From positions 1-33,580 of the forward strand of contig DAOTWB010000254.1 of NCBI GenBank assembly GCA_034436235.1: 33,580 bases of DNA, given 5' to 3'. Each line of letters starts with the position of its first letter. Position 1 is the stretch's first letter. Source of the stretch: CP2-2F sp034436235. GTDB taxonomy: Bacteria; Chloroflexota; Anaerolineae; Aggregatilineales; UBA2796. The translations under genes and the position numbers were made by a program. Below are positions 21,444 to 30,161 of this stretch, one piece after another. The notes below the pieces were generated by a model, which saw only the letters and a program-made list of their open reading frames with translations, was not told the DNA's origin and did not search any database.

Positions 21444-23746
21444 GGAAATTGCCGTCCTTGCTCGCGCTGCTCGCCGTCATCGGCGTAGTGGCACTTCTGA
21501 GCGCTGTGCAATCCACACCGCTCGTCGCCTTGCAAAATCCGCCGACGGCGACCTTCATCACGCCGACCGTCACGCCGACGCCGCGCAGCCTGCTGACCGC
21601 GCAACCGACGCCGCAGCCTGAAGGCGTGCTTCTGGCGCAGAATATCAGCCTTGCCGCTTTCAACGTGCGCGATATCGAGCTGAACACGCCACAGAGCAAC
21701 GCGCGCTTCACCTTCCGCGTGCCTGATAATTGGCTGGCGAGCGGCGCGAACACGCTGCGGCTTGACCTTGACTACGCGCTGATCGTGACGGCAGGCAGCG
21801 CGACGCCTGAAGTGCCGCCGCCGCTTGTGCTGCGCGTACGCCTCGATAACGTGCCGATCGCCACCATTAACTTGACAGCCGATGCAGTCGGACGCCGCTT
21901 GCTGGAAGTGCCGCTGCCTTTTGAGATCATGAGCGATCCTGCGCTGCGCGAACACAACATCCAACTGACGCTGGACGGACGTGAACAATGCTTGCGCGGC
22001 ATCGAGTCGCGCGTGCGCGTTGCCGCAGCGACCTCAGAGATAGCCTTTCAGTACCGTCTGTTGCCGCCGCCGCTCGATCTATCGCTCTATCCGCGTCCGT
22101 TCTATAACAACACGCCTGCCGTGCTTGGCGAGACGGTCGCCTTTGTGTTGCCTGCGCAGCCTGAGGCGATTGACTACAAAGCGGCTGCCAGTCTTGCCGC
22201 AGGTCTAGGTGCGCTAACGCGCAACCGCGTGCGCATGTACGCCGTACGCGCCGATGCGATCAGCGACGCGGATCGGCTCGTCAATCAACTGTGGATCGGA
22301 CAGATCGGCAAGCACGCCGCCATTGACGCCGCTTATGCCAGTGGACGCTTTCCGACACGCCTGAACGCCGATGGCAGCTTGATCGTCGGCAACACGCGCA
22401 TCGCGCCTGATGACGGCGTCGCGCAGATCATCCTCAATCCCGATAATCCGAACACAGCTATCATCGCTGTGACCGCGCAAACGCCTGACGGTCTGCGCAA
22501 AGCCGTCCAAGTGCTGAGCGGACCGCCTGCCATCATCGGGCTGGGCGGACCAGTGGCGCTCGTCTCGCAAATTCGGCAGGCGACTGCCGCCGATGTGAAC
22601 GCTGTGCTGGCAGAGCGGATCACCTTCGCCGATCTCGGCTATGTGAACGTGCCGATCTACGGCGCGGGCTTGCAATTCGGCGAGATCGTCTTCACCATGC
22701 CCGAAGGCGTAGTGCTGACCGATGACGCCATGCTGGACATGCGCTTCGATTATTCCGATACGCTGGCAGAGGCGAACGCCACGCTGACGCTCTTCATGAA
22801 CGAGACGCCGCTCAACAGCACCTTCTTGCGCAATCCGCGCACAGGCGAGCGCATTACACAGCTCAAGACGCGCATTCCGCCCAGCAGCGTGATCAGCGGC
22901 GCGCAAAACACATTGCTCATCCAAGTCGACTCGTCAGGTTTAGTCGATCCGCGCGCGTGCAGCGTCCTGCCGAGCGTGATCGTCTGGCTTGCGCCGCGCC
23001 CTGAAAGCGCGTTCTACCTGCCGCGCCGCGCGGACGACACGCCTGTGCGCGTGCCGTTGCTGAGCGGCTTTCCGCTGCCGTTCAGCCGCCTGAGCGACCT
23101 GCGCGACACTTGGTTCGTGCTGCCCGATGCGCCAAATGCTGAAGAGACCGCGCAAATGTTGCGCCTGATGGCATTTTTAGGCAGCTCGGTCACGACGAGC
23201 GCCCGCTTCGCGCCGCGCGTCAGCCTTGGCGCGCCGCCGCCTGAAGCTGAGCTGAGCGCGTATCATATCCTCGCGCTCGGTCGCCCGAGCCGCAACGCCT
23301 ACATTCGCGCGCTGAACGCGAGCCTGCCGCAGCCGTTCCAAGCGAATAGCGATGCGTTGGAACAAGTGGTGGACTCAGTCGTCTATCGCCTGCCGCCCGG
23401 CTATGATATCGGCGTATTGCAACTGATCACGTCGCCTGCCTCGCCACAGCGCGCGCTGTTGGTCGTCAGCGGCACTGGCGACGTCGGCGTGGAGAGCGCA
23501 GTGCGCGCCTTGATCGAGCGGCGCACGGTCAATCTCGCCGCCAATGTGATCTACGCCAGTCCGACTCAGCTGTGGACGATCAACACGCGCACGCGCGAGA
23601 CGCTCAGCCTGCCGCCGACAGCGACCGCTGAGCCGCGTCCGTTAGCCACAGCTGCCATTGGTGTCAGCACGGTCACGCCGATCCCTGTCTTCACGGTCAC
23701 ACCGAGCCGCACGCCGACGCCGACAGCAACTGCTGCCAGTTGGTGA
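21440..23746 (+). CDS. BcsB-like secreted protein without membrane anchor
   Basis: 768 aa. The N-terminal hydrophobic segment (LPSLLALLAVIGVVALLSAV) is a signal sequence, then a TP-rich stretch (about 35-60). The body resembles BcsB, the periplasmic carbohydrate-binding partner of cellulose synthase: FRVPDNW near 93, LDLSLYPRPFYNN around 210, two alternating lectin-like and ferredoxin-like units, NETPLNSTFLRN, RVPLLSGFPLPFSRLSDL, and VYRLPPGYDIGVLQ. Classical BcsB ends in a membrane helix that docks on BcsA; here the protein stops at a TP-rich tail (TPTPTATAASW) with no helix. It overlaps the polymerase gene by ATGA. A second, anchored BcsB-like protein follows, so the two may pair. Polymer identity is unknown; BcsA is absent from the window. 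Confidence 0.8.
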   Translation: MRKLPSLLALLAVIGVVALLSAVQSTPLVALQNPPTATFITPTVTPTPRSLLTAQPTPQPEGVLLAQNISLAAFNVRDIELNTPQSNARFTFRVPDNWLASGANTLRLDLDYALIVTAGSATPEVPPPLVLRVRLDNVPIATINLTADAVGRRLLEVPLPFEIMSDPALREHNIQLTLDGREQCLRGIESRVRVAAATSEIAFQYRLLPPPLDLSLYPRPFYNNTPAVLGETVAFVLPAQPEAIDYKAAASLAAGLGALTRNRVRMYAVRADAISDADRLVNQLWIGQIGKHAAIDAAYASGRFPTRLNADGSLIVGNTRIAPDDGVAQIILNPDNPNTAIIAVTAQTPDGLRKAVQVLSGPPAIIGLGGPVALVSQIRQATAADVNAVLAERITFADLGYVNVPIYGAGLQFGEIVFTMPEGVVLTDDAMLDMRFDYSDTLAEANATLTLFMNETPLNSTFLRNPRTGERITQLKTRIPPSSVISGAQNTLLIQVDSSGLVDPRACSVLPSVIVWLAPRPESAFYLPRRADDTPVRVPLLSGFPLPFSRLSDLRDTWFVLPDAPNAEETAQMLRLMAFLGSSVTTSARFAPRVSLGAPPPEAELSAYHILALGRPSRNAYIRALNASLPQPFQANSDALEQVVDSVVYRLPPGYDIGVLQLITSPASPQRALLVVSGTGDVGVESAVRALIERRTVNLAANVIYASPTQLWTINTRTRETLSLPPTATAEPRPLATAAIGVSTVTPIPVFTVTPSRTPTPTATAASW

Positions 23747-23763
23747 TGCCCAGCGATGCGCCT

Positions 23764-23796
23764 GAGCGCGAGCGCCGTCAAGTATCGCTCGCGCTC
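23764..23796 (+). repeat. Perfect 11-bp GC-rich hairpin between the two BcsB-like genes
   Basis: GAGCGCGAGCG (23764-23774) and CGCTCGCGCTC (23786-23796) pair without mismatch around an 11-base loop. It lies between the first stop (23746) and the ribosome site of the second gene (about 23811). There is no T-run, so it is more likely an mRNA stability or processing stem than a terminator. Confidence 0.7.
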
Positions 23797-23820
23797 TCAA
23801 CATCAAGCACAAGGACAACC

Positions 23821-26328
23821 ATGAGAAACGTTTCTGCTCGCCTTTCCACGCTGATCGTCAGCGCGCTTGCGCTGTGCGCAATGCTCGCCGCTGCATCGCC
23901 GTCGCTCATCAGCGCCGCCACGCCAACGCCGAGCCTGCCGCCGTTCAGCACGCCGCTGCCTGCTCCTGCAGGCGGCGCGCTGATCGCGCAAGATTTTGCG
24001 CTCGCCGGCTTGAACGTGCGTAACTTCGAGATCGTCTCGCCGCAAGGGTCAGCGCAGTTCAGCTTCGATGTGCCTGATAATTGGCGCTTGGCAGGCAACA
24101 ACGTCCTCTACTTGAACCTACAGTTCATGGAGAGCGGCGGCGCGCCGTCTGAGAGCGCCGTGCAGCCGATCACGCGCTTTGAAGTGCGCTTGAACAACCA
24201 GCTGATCTATGAAGCGTTCTTCAGCGCGAGCATGAGCGCAGCAGAGACGGTCGCCATAGCGTTGCCGCTTGAGGCGATCAACGCACAGCGCGCGCGCCAG
24301 ACCGTCGCGTTGGCGATGGACGCGCGCGATCACTGCCTGTCCAATCGGCAGGCGCGCATCGTCGTCCGCGCCGATCTGTCTTACCTGCACTTTGAGTACG
24401 AGCGCCTGCGACCGACGCTCAATCTGGCGTTGTTTCCGCGTCCGCTCTATAACAACTTGCCCGCCAATCAAACCGAGACGGCGTTCCTCGTCCTGCCCGA
24501 CTCTTTCACGCAAAGCGATCTTGAGAACGCGCTCAGTCTCGCCGCAGGCATCGGCAGATTGACGGGCAATCAAGTGCGGCTGAAAGTGACCACGTCCGCC
24601 GCGCTTGACGCTGAGAACAGACGCGAGAACAACCTGATCCTGCTCGGCACGCCTGCCGATAACGCGCTGCTGAGCGCGCTCTACGCTGAAAATCGCTTTC
24701 CGACGCGCTACGACGTGGCGACCAACACCTTCAGCGTTGGCGGCGTAGCCATAGCGCCTGAGGAAGGCATTGTCCAACTGATCGCACATCCTGAGAATCC
24801 ATACCTCGCCGTCCTAGGCTTCAGCGGCAGCACGGCAGGCGCTGTGCAGAAAGCGATTCGCGCCTTCGCAGGCAGAGTCGACACTTTCGGTCTAGAAGGC
24901 GCGCTCGCCATCGTGCGCGACGTGCGTCCGCTCTCGCAGCAACGCGTTGGCGCGCAGCTGCGCAACGCACAGACCTTCGCTGAGTTAGGCGCGGAGACGA
25001 TCACGACCTTCGGCGTCGGCTCGCAATTCGCCGATGTGCGCTTCGCAGTGCCGAACGGCGTGCGCATCAGCGAGGCGGCTTACGTCGAGATCGTCTTCGA
25101 TTACTCGGATACGCTCAAAGAGGCGCAGACAAGCCTGAACATCTTGCTGAACGAGACGCCGATCAATAGCGTGAACATCGGCGCAGGCAGCGAATACGCT
25201 CAGCGTCCTAGTCCGCACCGCGTGCGCGCGCCGATTCCGCCGTCTGCTGTGCGCACAGGCGAAGGCAACATCCTGACCGTGCAAGTGGAATCGCGCGGGA
25301 ACTGGGGCTGCAATTTGCCGAATCCAGCCACGATCTGGCTGAATGTGCGCCCTGAGAGCGTCTTAGCGCTGCCATACGCCGCGACAGATGACGCGCTGCG
25401 TCCGCCGCTCGTCTCAGATTTTCCGGTGCCGTTCAGCGATTTCTCTGACCTGCACGATGTGCTGTTCGTGCTGCCCGATCAGCCGAGCTTGGTCGAGATT
25501 GAGCAGGCGCTGCGCCTTGTAGCACGGCTTGGCGCATTGACTGAGAACGGCGAGCGCTTCGCGCCGCGCCTTGCGCTCGGTCAGCAGCTGCCGGGCGGCG
25601 TGGACTTGGCACAGCATCACATCTTGCTGTACGGCAGACCGTCCACTAACAGTTTGTTGCGCAGCATCGCCGATAAATTGCCGCAGCCGTTCGCCGCAGG
25701 CACTGATTCGCTTGAGCAGCTGCTGGACGACGTTGTGCTGCGCCTGCCGCCCGGCTTTGAGATCGGCGTGTTGCAAGCGCAGCCTTCGCTCTGGAATCCG
25801 CGCCGCGTCTTGCTGACCGTCACAGGCACCAGCAGCGCAGGCGAGACCTTCGCTATGTTGGCGATGCAAGCGGTCACGTTCTTTCGCGGCGATCTGAACG
25901 GCAACGTCGTTTACGTCACACAGAACAGCGTCTACGCCGCCAACACCTATCGCAGTCGGTACGCTGTGGATATCGAAGCCGATATTCCGACGCTAGTGGC
26001 TGAGACTACGCGCGCCGCTGATGCCACGCCGACGCTGAACCGCGTCTTCACTGTGACGCCTGAACCGACTGAAACGCCGACGCCGACCGTCACGCCGAGC
26101 CTGACGCCGACGCCTTCGCCGATCTTCAGCCCGACGCCTTTTGTGCCGACGCCGACGCCACTGCCGACCTTTGAGCCGTTGCCGACTGAGGCATTGGCAG
26201 TTGAGACGCCTGATCGTCCTTCGTGGATCGCGATCCTGCTCGCCTTGACGGCAGGCGCGCTCATGGCGACAGCCGCCTTCGGACTCTGGTCGCTGGTGCG
26301 CACGATTCAGAAGCGCCGTCAGGAGTAG
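23821..26328 (+). CDS. BcsB-like protein with C-terminal membrane anchor
   Basis: 835 aa from ATG 23821, which follows AAGGA by 6 bases and opens directly into a signal peptide (MRNVSARLSTLIVSALALCAM, then AAASPSLISAATP). In-frame TTG 23740 and ATG 23746 would put 25-27 polar residues ahead of it and have no good ribosome site. The body parallels the previous protein segment by segment: FDVPDNWRL, LNLALFPRPLYNN, LLNETPINSV, PLVSDFPVPFSDFSDL, VLRLPPGFEIGVLQ. A TP-rich stalk (about 740-790) leads to one membrane helix (WIAILLALTAGALMATAAFGLWSL) and a basic tail, the topology of true BcsB. The two BcsB-like genes are ancient tandem paralogues. Likely role: guiding a polysaccharide as it leaves the membrane. 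Confidence 0.85.
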   Translation: MRNVSARLSTLIVSALALCAMLAAASPSLISAATPTPSLPPFSTPLPAPAGGALIAQDFALAGLNVRNFEIVSPQGSAQFSFDVPDNWRLAGNNVLYLNLQFMESGGAPSESAVQPITRFEVRLNNQLIYEAFFSASMSAAETVAIALPLEAINAQRARQTVALAMDARDHCLSNRQARIVVRADLSYLHFEYERLRPTLNLALFPRPLYNNLPANQTETAFLVLPDSFTQSDLENALSLAAGIGRLTGNQVRLKVTTSAALDAENRRENNLILLGTPADNALLSALYAENRFPTRYDVATNTFSVGGVAIAPEEGIVQLIAHPENPYLAVLGFSGSTAGAVQKAIRAFAGRVDTFGLEGALAIVRDVRPLSQQRVGAQLRNAQTFAELGAETITTFGVGSQFADVRFAVPNGVRISEAAYVEIVFDYSDTLKEAQTSLNILLNETPINSVNIGAGSEYAQRPSPHRVRAPIPPSAVRTGEGNILTVQVESRGNWGCNLPNPATIWLNVRPESVLALPYAATDDALRPPLVSDFPVPFSDFSDLHDVLFVLPDQPSLVEIEQALRLVARLGALTENGERFAPRLALGQQLPGGVDLAQHHILLYGRPSTNSLLRSIADKLPQPFAAGTDSLEQLLDDVVLRLPPGFEIGVLQAQPSLWNPRRVLLTVTGTSSAGETFAMLAMQAVTFFRGDLNGNVVYVTQNSVYAANTYRSRYAVDIEADIPTLVAETTRAADATPTLNRVFTVTPEPTETPTPTVTPSLTPTPSPIFSPTPFVPTPTPLPTFEPLPTEALAVETPDRPSWIAILLALTAGALMATAAFGLWSLVRTIQKRRQE

Positions 26329-26332
26329 CGCG

Positions 26333-27463
26333 TTGACAGACGTGCGACGTCCTTACCGCGTGCTGTTGATCGACCTGGCGCGCAGTTATGGCGGCGCCGA
26401 AGTGCGCGTCCAGACTCAGGCGAGCGCGTTGCTGACAGCGACCGAAGGCTGCGCAGTCGCCGTCTTGGACGGCAGTCCGCTGCACGAGCGCTTGAGTCGG
26501 CTCGGCGTGCCATGCGAGGCGCTCACGGCGCGGCGCGGCAGCCCTGCGCTGGCGTGGCAGCTGCGCGCCGTCATCAAGCGCGGCGGCTATGGCGTGGTGG
26601 ATGCGCACAATGTGCAATCCATCTTCTGGGGACATCTCGCCGCGCGTCTGGCAGGCGTTAGCGGCTGCGTCGCTACGATTCATAGCGATTACGGCGCGGA
26701 ATATCCGAACTTGAAAGGCGTCTTTTACGAGAGCGTGCTGCGCCTGAATCGCTTGTTCGCGCGCGAGTACATCACAGTGACCGAGACCTTGCAGCGCAAG
26801 GTGGAACGGCAACGCTTAGCCGAGCGCGCCACGCTGATCCACAACGCCGTGCCGATTCCGCCGCTGCCGTTGCCTAGGCCTGACCCTGCGCTGCGCGCGG
26901 CATGGCGCGCTGCGCCCGATGATTTCGTGATCGGCAGCGTGGCGCGCCTGAAGCCTGTCAAAGGGCATCGCTACTTGCTTGAGGCGATGGCGCACGTGCG
27001 CGACCTGCCTGTGCGCTCAGTGATCATCGGCGACGGTCCGTTGCGCGCCGAGCTGGAAGCGCAAGCGGCGGCGCTTGGCATTGCGGAGCGCGTGCATTTC
27101 GCCGGCTTTTGTGAGGACGTGCCGCGCTTGCTGCCGTCGCTGGATTGCCTGTGCATGGCGTCGCTCTCAGAGGCGTTGCCATACGCCGTGCTGGAAGCGG
27201 CTTCTTACGCGCGTCCGCTGCTGTGTACAGCCGTCGGCGGCTTGGCGACGCTGCTCCAAGACGGCGTGACGGCGCGCCTTGTGCCGGCGCAGGACTCGGC
27301 GGCGCTGGCGGCGGGCATCCGCGAGCTGGCGAGCGACCGCGCGCGCGCGCGCCAGCTGGGCCTGAACGCCTATCGCATGGTTGCTGAACGCTTCAGCCAA
27401 GCGGCGATGCTCGGAAGCATCCTTCAAGTGTATGATAGAGCTATCGGCTTGTCAGCCTGCTGA
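26333..27463 (+). CDS. GT4-family glycosyltransferase
   Basis: 376 aa, starting at TTG 26333: AGGAG (26321-26325) sits 7 bases ahead, whereas GTG 26342 is too far. GT-B fold: N-terminal YRVLLIDLARSYGGAEVRV with the Gly-Gly loop seen in GT4 enzymes, then the C-terminal half with GSVARLKPVKGHRYLLEAM, VIIGDGPLRAELE, VHFAGFCEDVPRLL and the signature SLSEALPYAVLEAAS (E-x7-E type) followed by TAVGG. No membrane segment. It begins 4 bases after the anchored BcsB-like gene and lies 17 bases before the deacetylase. It probably adds a sugar to the lipid-linked repeat unit on the inner membrane face. Donor sugar unknown. Confidence 0.9.
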   Translation: MTDVRRPYRVLLIDLARSYGGAEVRVQTQASALLTATEGCAVAVLDGSPLHERLSRLGVPCEALTARRGSPALAWQLRAVIKRGGYGVVDAHNVQSIFWGHLAARLAGVSGCVATIHSDYGAEYPNLKGVFYESVLRLNRLFAREYITVTETLQRKVERQRLAERATLIHNAVPIPPLPLPRPDPALRAAWRAAPDDFVIGSVARLKPVKGHRYLLEAMAHVRDLPVRSVIIGDGPLRAELEAQAAALGIAERVHFAGFCEDVPRLLPSLDCLCMASLSEALPYAVLEAASYARPLLCTAVGGLATLLQDGVTARLVPAQDSAALAAGIRELASDRARARQLGLNAYRMVAERFSQAAMLGSILQVYDRAIGLSAC

Positions 27464-27480
27464 AGGAGAGAGCGCCTATC

Positions 27481-28521
27481 ATGGCAAAACGCTCGCAGCT
27501 CGCGATTGCCGCGCTTGCGCGCTTGGGCGTGCCGCGCTTGTTAGATAGCTTCTGGGGCAAAAATCGCCTGACCGTGCTTGCCTATCATCGGATCACAGAT
27601 GCCACAGCGCCTGATTTCGTGCATTACCGTCCGAACGTGAGCGCCGCGCCGCAGATGTTCGCGCGCCAAATGGCGTGGATCGCCAAGCGCTTCAACGTGA
27701 TCAGTTTGCCTGTGCTGCACGCTTTTCTGGTCAAAGGCAGACCGCTGCCATCGCGTCCGCTGCTGATCACGTTCGACGACGGCTACCTAGATAACTATCA
27801 AAACGCATTTCCAATCTTGCGGCGCTTGCAACTGCCTGCCGTGATCTTTTTGATGACATCGCGCATGGAGCGACCGACGCCGCCATGGTGGGACGAATGC
27901 GCGCTCTACTTGAACTTGACTGAGCATCGGCAAGCGGAGCTGCCATTGCTCGGCGTGTGCGATCTCAGCACGCCTGAGGCGCGCGGCGCAGCCGCTGATC
28001 GGCTGTTGCGCGCTTTGAAACGCATCCCTGAGGCGGAAAAAACAGCGGCGGTGCGCGCGCTTGGCGAGCGGTTGGATGTTTCAGCGCCTGAGGACGGTCC
28101 GCCGCTCTTTGTGAACTGGGAACAAGTGCGTGAGATGGTCGCTGCGGATATCGCCTGTATGCCGCACACGGTCAACCATCCGATCTTGACGCGCGTGGAC
28201 GCTGAGACGGCGTACCGCGAGCTGGCTGAGTCCAAGGCGCACATCGAAGCGCAGACCGATCAGCGCGCCGACGCTTTCGCCTATCCCAACGGCACGCCAA
28301 ACGATTACAACGCCGCCATTTTGGAGATGTTGCGCGCGCTCGATTTCAAGAGTGCGTACACTCTGACGCCTGCACCGATGCCGCTGCGCGCTGTGCGCCG
28401 TCATCCACTGCAAATTCGGCGTGCGTTTCTGCTCTACAAAGATTCGTTCGATCTGTTCAAGCTGAAAGTGATGGGCTTGCCGGCGCTGATGGCGCGTGCG
28501 CGTTACCACAAGGAGCGATGA
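27481..28521 (+). CDS. Polysaccharide deacetylase (NodB-like, CE4)
   Basis: 346 aa. CE4 enzymes remove N- or O-acetyl groups from glycans using a bound divalent metal. Motif 1 is LLITFDDGY (94-102, with catalytic and metal Asp 99/100), motif 2 is PHTVNHP (228-234, metal His 229 and 233), motif 3 FAYPNG (266-271) stands in for the usual RxPxG. The N-terminal half has LTVLAYHRIT typical of the family. The insertion between motifs 1 and 2 is long (about 125 residues) compared with short NodB domains. No signal peptide is seen, only a mildly hydrophobic start, so either it acts in the cytoplasm or it is exported by other means. GAAGGAG lies about 12 bases before the ATG. Position between two GT4 genes implies modification of the same polymer. 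Confidence 0.9.
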   Translation: MAKRSQLAIAALARLGVPRLLDSFWGKNRLTVLAYHRITDATAPDFVHYRPNVSAAPQMFARQMAWIAKRFNVISLPVLHAFLVKGRPLPSRPLLITFDDGYLDNYQNAFPILRRLQLPAVIFLMTSRMERPTPPWWDECALYLNLTEHRQAELPLLGVCDLSTPEARGAAADRLLRALKRIPEAEKTAAVRALGERLDVSAPEDGPPLFVNWEQVREMVAADIACMPHTVNHPILTRVDAETAYRELAESKAHIEAQTDQRADAFAYPNGTPNDYNAAILEMLRALDFKSAYTLTPAPMPLRAVRRHPLQIRRAFLLYKDSFDLFKLKVMGLPALMARARYHKER

Positions 28522-28524
28522 GCG

Positions 28525-29649
28525 ATGCGCGTTCTATTGATGCTGAGCAGCATGGCGATGGGCGGCGCAGAGCGCAACATCGCTGCCGTTTTGCCGCACC
28601 TGAGCGCAGTGGAAGGCATTCAGCTGACGCTCGGCACGCTGAACACGCGCCGCGATAGTCCATTGGCGGCGCTCATCGCGCAGAGCGGCGTGCCGCGCTT
28701 CGACATGGGCGCGCGGCGCATGGTGGATCGGCAGGCGTGGCGACGCTACACGGACTTCCTGCGCCGCGAGCGGATAGACCTTGTGCATTCTCAAGATCAG
28801 GACACGCACGTCTACAATGCGCTCTCGCGTCGCTTCTTAGGCATTCCATCGGTCATGACGCGCCACGTGATGTTCGAGCCGTTCACCAACTTGAAAACGC
28901 GCCTGCGCGCGCAGCTGGTCTTGCTATCGGCGCGCTACGGCGCGGATCGCGTCATCGCCGTCTCAGAAGCAGTCCGTCAGCAGTTTGCGCGGCAGGCGCG
29001 CTTGCCGCTTGAGCGCATCGAGACGGTCTACAACGGCATTGAGCTGGAGAAATTCAACACGCGCGCCAAACGCGCCGAGACGCGCGCAGCGCTCGGCTGG
29101 GCGCAAGACGCGCCAATTGTGATCATGGTCGCGGTGTTGCGCGGCGGCAAAGGTCACGATGTGCTGCTGGAAGCGCTGCCGCGCTTGCGCGAGAACGTGC
29201 CGAACGTCCAGATCATGCTCGTCGGCGATGGCGAGGAGCGCGCGCTGCTGGAACGCATGGTGGCGCCGCACGGCGACGTGGTGCATCTGCTCGGTCAACG
29301 CATGGACGTGCCTGAGCTGCTCGGCGCATCGGACGTGCTGGTGCTGCCGAGCTGGAGCGAGGCGTTGCCAACTGTGCTGATCGAAGCGGGCGCGGCAGGT
29401 CTGCCATGCGTGGCGACCGATGTCGGCGGCACGCGAGAGATCGTAGTAGACGGCGAGACCGGTTACGTGATTCCAAAGGGCGACTCGACCGCGTTGGCGG
29501 CGCGCCTGACCGACCTGCTGACCGACTCGGCGCGCGCGCGCCAAATGGGCGAGGCGGCGCTGCGGCGCGTGGCGCAGCTGTTCACCTTGCCGCAACAGGC
29601 GCAGCGCACTGCTGCAGTCTATTCCAATGTCCTGAACAAGCTGCGGTAG
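28525..29649 (+). CDS. GT4-family glycosyltransferase
   Basis: 374 aa. N-terminal MRVLLMLSSMAMGGAERNIA is the classic GT4 opening with the GGAE loop. The donor half shows VAVLRGGKGHDVLLEAL, IMLVGDGEERALLE, VHLLGQRMDVPELL and the signature PSWSEALPTVLIEAGAAGLP followed by ATDVGGTREIV. No membrane helix. AAGGAG (28510-28515) is 9 bases before the ATG, which lies 3 bases after the deacetylase stop. It is the last gene of the exopolysaccharide operon: a terminator-like stem follows. Specificity unknown; it is distinct in sequence from the GT4 at 26333 and from the one at 12507, so three different GT4 steps are present in the window. Confidence 0.92.
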   Translation: MRVLLMLSSMAMGGAERNIAAVLPHLSAVEGIQLTLGTLNTRRDSPLAALIAQSGVPRFDMGARRMVDRQAWRRYTDFLRRERIDLVHSQDQDTHVYNALSRRFLGIPSVMTRHVMFEPFTNLKTRLRAQLVLLSARYGADRVIAVSEAVRQQFARQARLPLERIETVYNGIELEKFNTRAKRAETRAALGWAQDAPIVIMVAVLRGGKGHDVLLEALPRLRENVPNVQIMLVGDGEERALLERMVAPHGDVVHLLGQRMDVPELLGASDVLVLPSWSEALPTVLIEAGAAGLPCVATDVGGTREIVVDGETGYVIPKGDSTALAARLTDLLTDSARARQMGEAALRRVAQLFTLPQQAQRTAAVYSNVLNKLR

Positions 29650-29662
29650 AGCGCTCAAAAAA

Positions 29663-29685
29663 GTCAAAGTGCGGCTTGACATTTT
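29663..29685 (+). terminator. Short stem followed by T-run, overlapping the next promoter
   Basis: GTCAA (29663-29667) pairs with TTGAC (29676-29680) around 8 bases, flanked by an A-run before and TTTTT (29682-29686 region) after. The stem is short, so termination would be partial. The right arm is also the first five bases of the TTGACA box of the next gene, so this may instead be an operator. Confidence 0.4.
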
Positions 29686-29704
29686 TAATCGCAAGATCAA
29701 AAAT
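29676..29704 (+). promoter_or_regulatory. Promoter of the DUF2089/SHOCT-module operon
   Basis: Perfect TTGACA (29676-29681) with AAAAAT (29699-29704) 17 bases further. The -10 box is imperfect (4 of 6), the -35 is the best in the window. Start near 29711, about 27 bases before TTG 29738. Confidence 0.5.
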
Positions 29705-29737
29705 TGTTAAGAGACATAGACGAACGAGGAGTCTATC

Positions 29738-30118
29738 TTGCATCCTGCGCCGACCATCTGTCCGATTTGCGGTGAACAACTGACCATCACGCGCTTGCAC
29801 TGTCACGCTTGCGATACCGCCATCGAAGGACGCTTCTTCGCAGGCAGATTGGCAAGGCTCTCAGCTGCGCAGCTGGAATTTGTCGAAATTTTTCTGTTGT
29901 GCGAAGGTAAGATCAAGGCGGTCGAAGAGCGTCTCGGCATTTCGTATCCAACTGTGCGTGCGCGCCTGCGCGAAGTGATCGCCGCTATGGGCTATGAGCC
30001 TGCTGAGAGCGACGACTCGGCGGCGCTGAGCGAAGCAGAACGCCGCCGCCTGCTGGATGACCTTGCCGAAGGACGTATCACGCTTGATGAAGCGCTCGGC
30101 GCGCTGCGCGGACGCTGA
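29738..30118 (+). CDS. DUF2089-family zinc-ribbon/HTH regulator with SHOCT-like tail
   Basis: 126 aa. TTG start with GAGGAG 6 bases upstream. A Cys4 zinc ribbon is formed by C8, C11, C22 and C25 (CPICG and CHAC). Residues 42-80 (LSAAQLEFVEIFLL, KAVEERLGISYPTVRARL) are a sigma-4/Tra-like helix-turn-helix. Residues 98-126 (LSEAERRRLLDDLAEGRITLDEALGAL) are the small two-helix SHOCT-like module that recurs in two later genes of this operon. DUF2089 proteins are presumed transcription factors; a role in controlling its own operon is inferred from its being first gene and from the inverted repeat over its -35 box. Cytoplasmic. Transcription unit: 43 bases before the next gene. Function of the family is not established by experiment that I can cite. 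Confidence 0.85.
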   Translation: MHPAPTICPICGEQLTITRLHCHACDTAIEGRFFAGRLARLSAAQLEFVEIFLLCEGKIKAVEERLGISYPTVRARLREVIAAMGYEPAESDDSAALSEAERRRLLDDLAEGRITLDEALGALRGR

Positions 30119-30161
30119 TAGATGCTTTGAATAGCGCTTTTTAAGCAGAAAGGCAATACTG

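Noticed and set aside
23740..23823. Longer N-terminus of the second BcsB-like protein from TTG 23740
   Set aside because: It would place 27 polar residues and the hairpin-coding region before a clean signal peptide; the ATG at 23821 has its own ribosome site.
27340..27360. Alternating GCGCGC runs as Z-DNA or replication signals
   Set aside because: Such runs are frequent throughout this GCGC-rich DNA and fall inside codons of ordinary genes.
30119..30161. Terminator-like stem TGCTT/AAGCA between the DUF2089 and solenoid genes
   Set aside because: Only five A/T-leaning pairs with a 15-base loop, and genes on both sides belong to one apparent operon.
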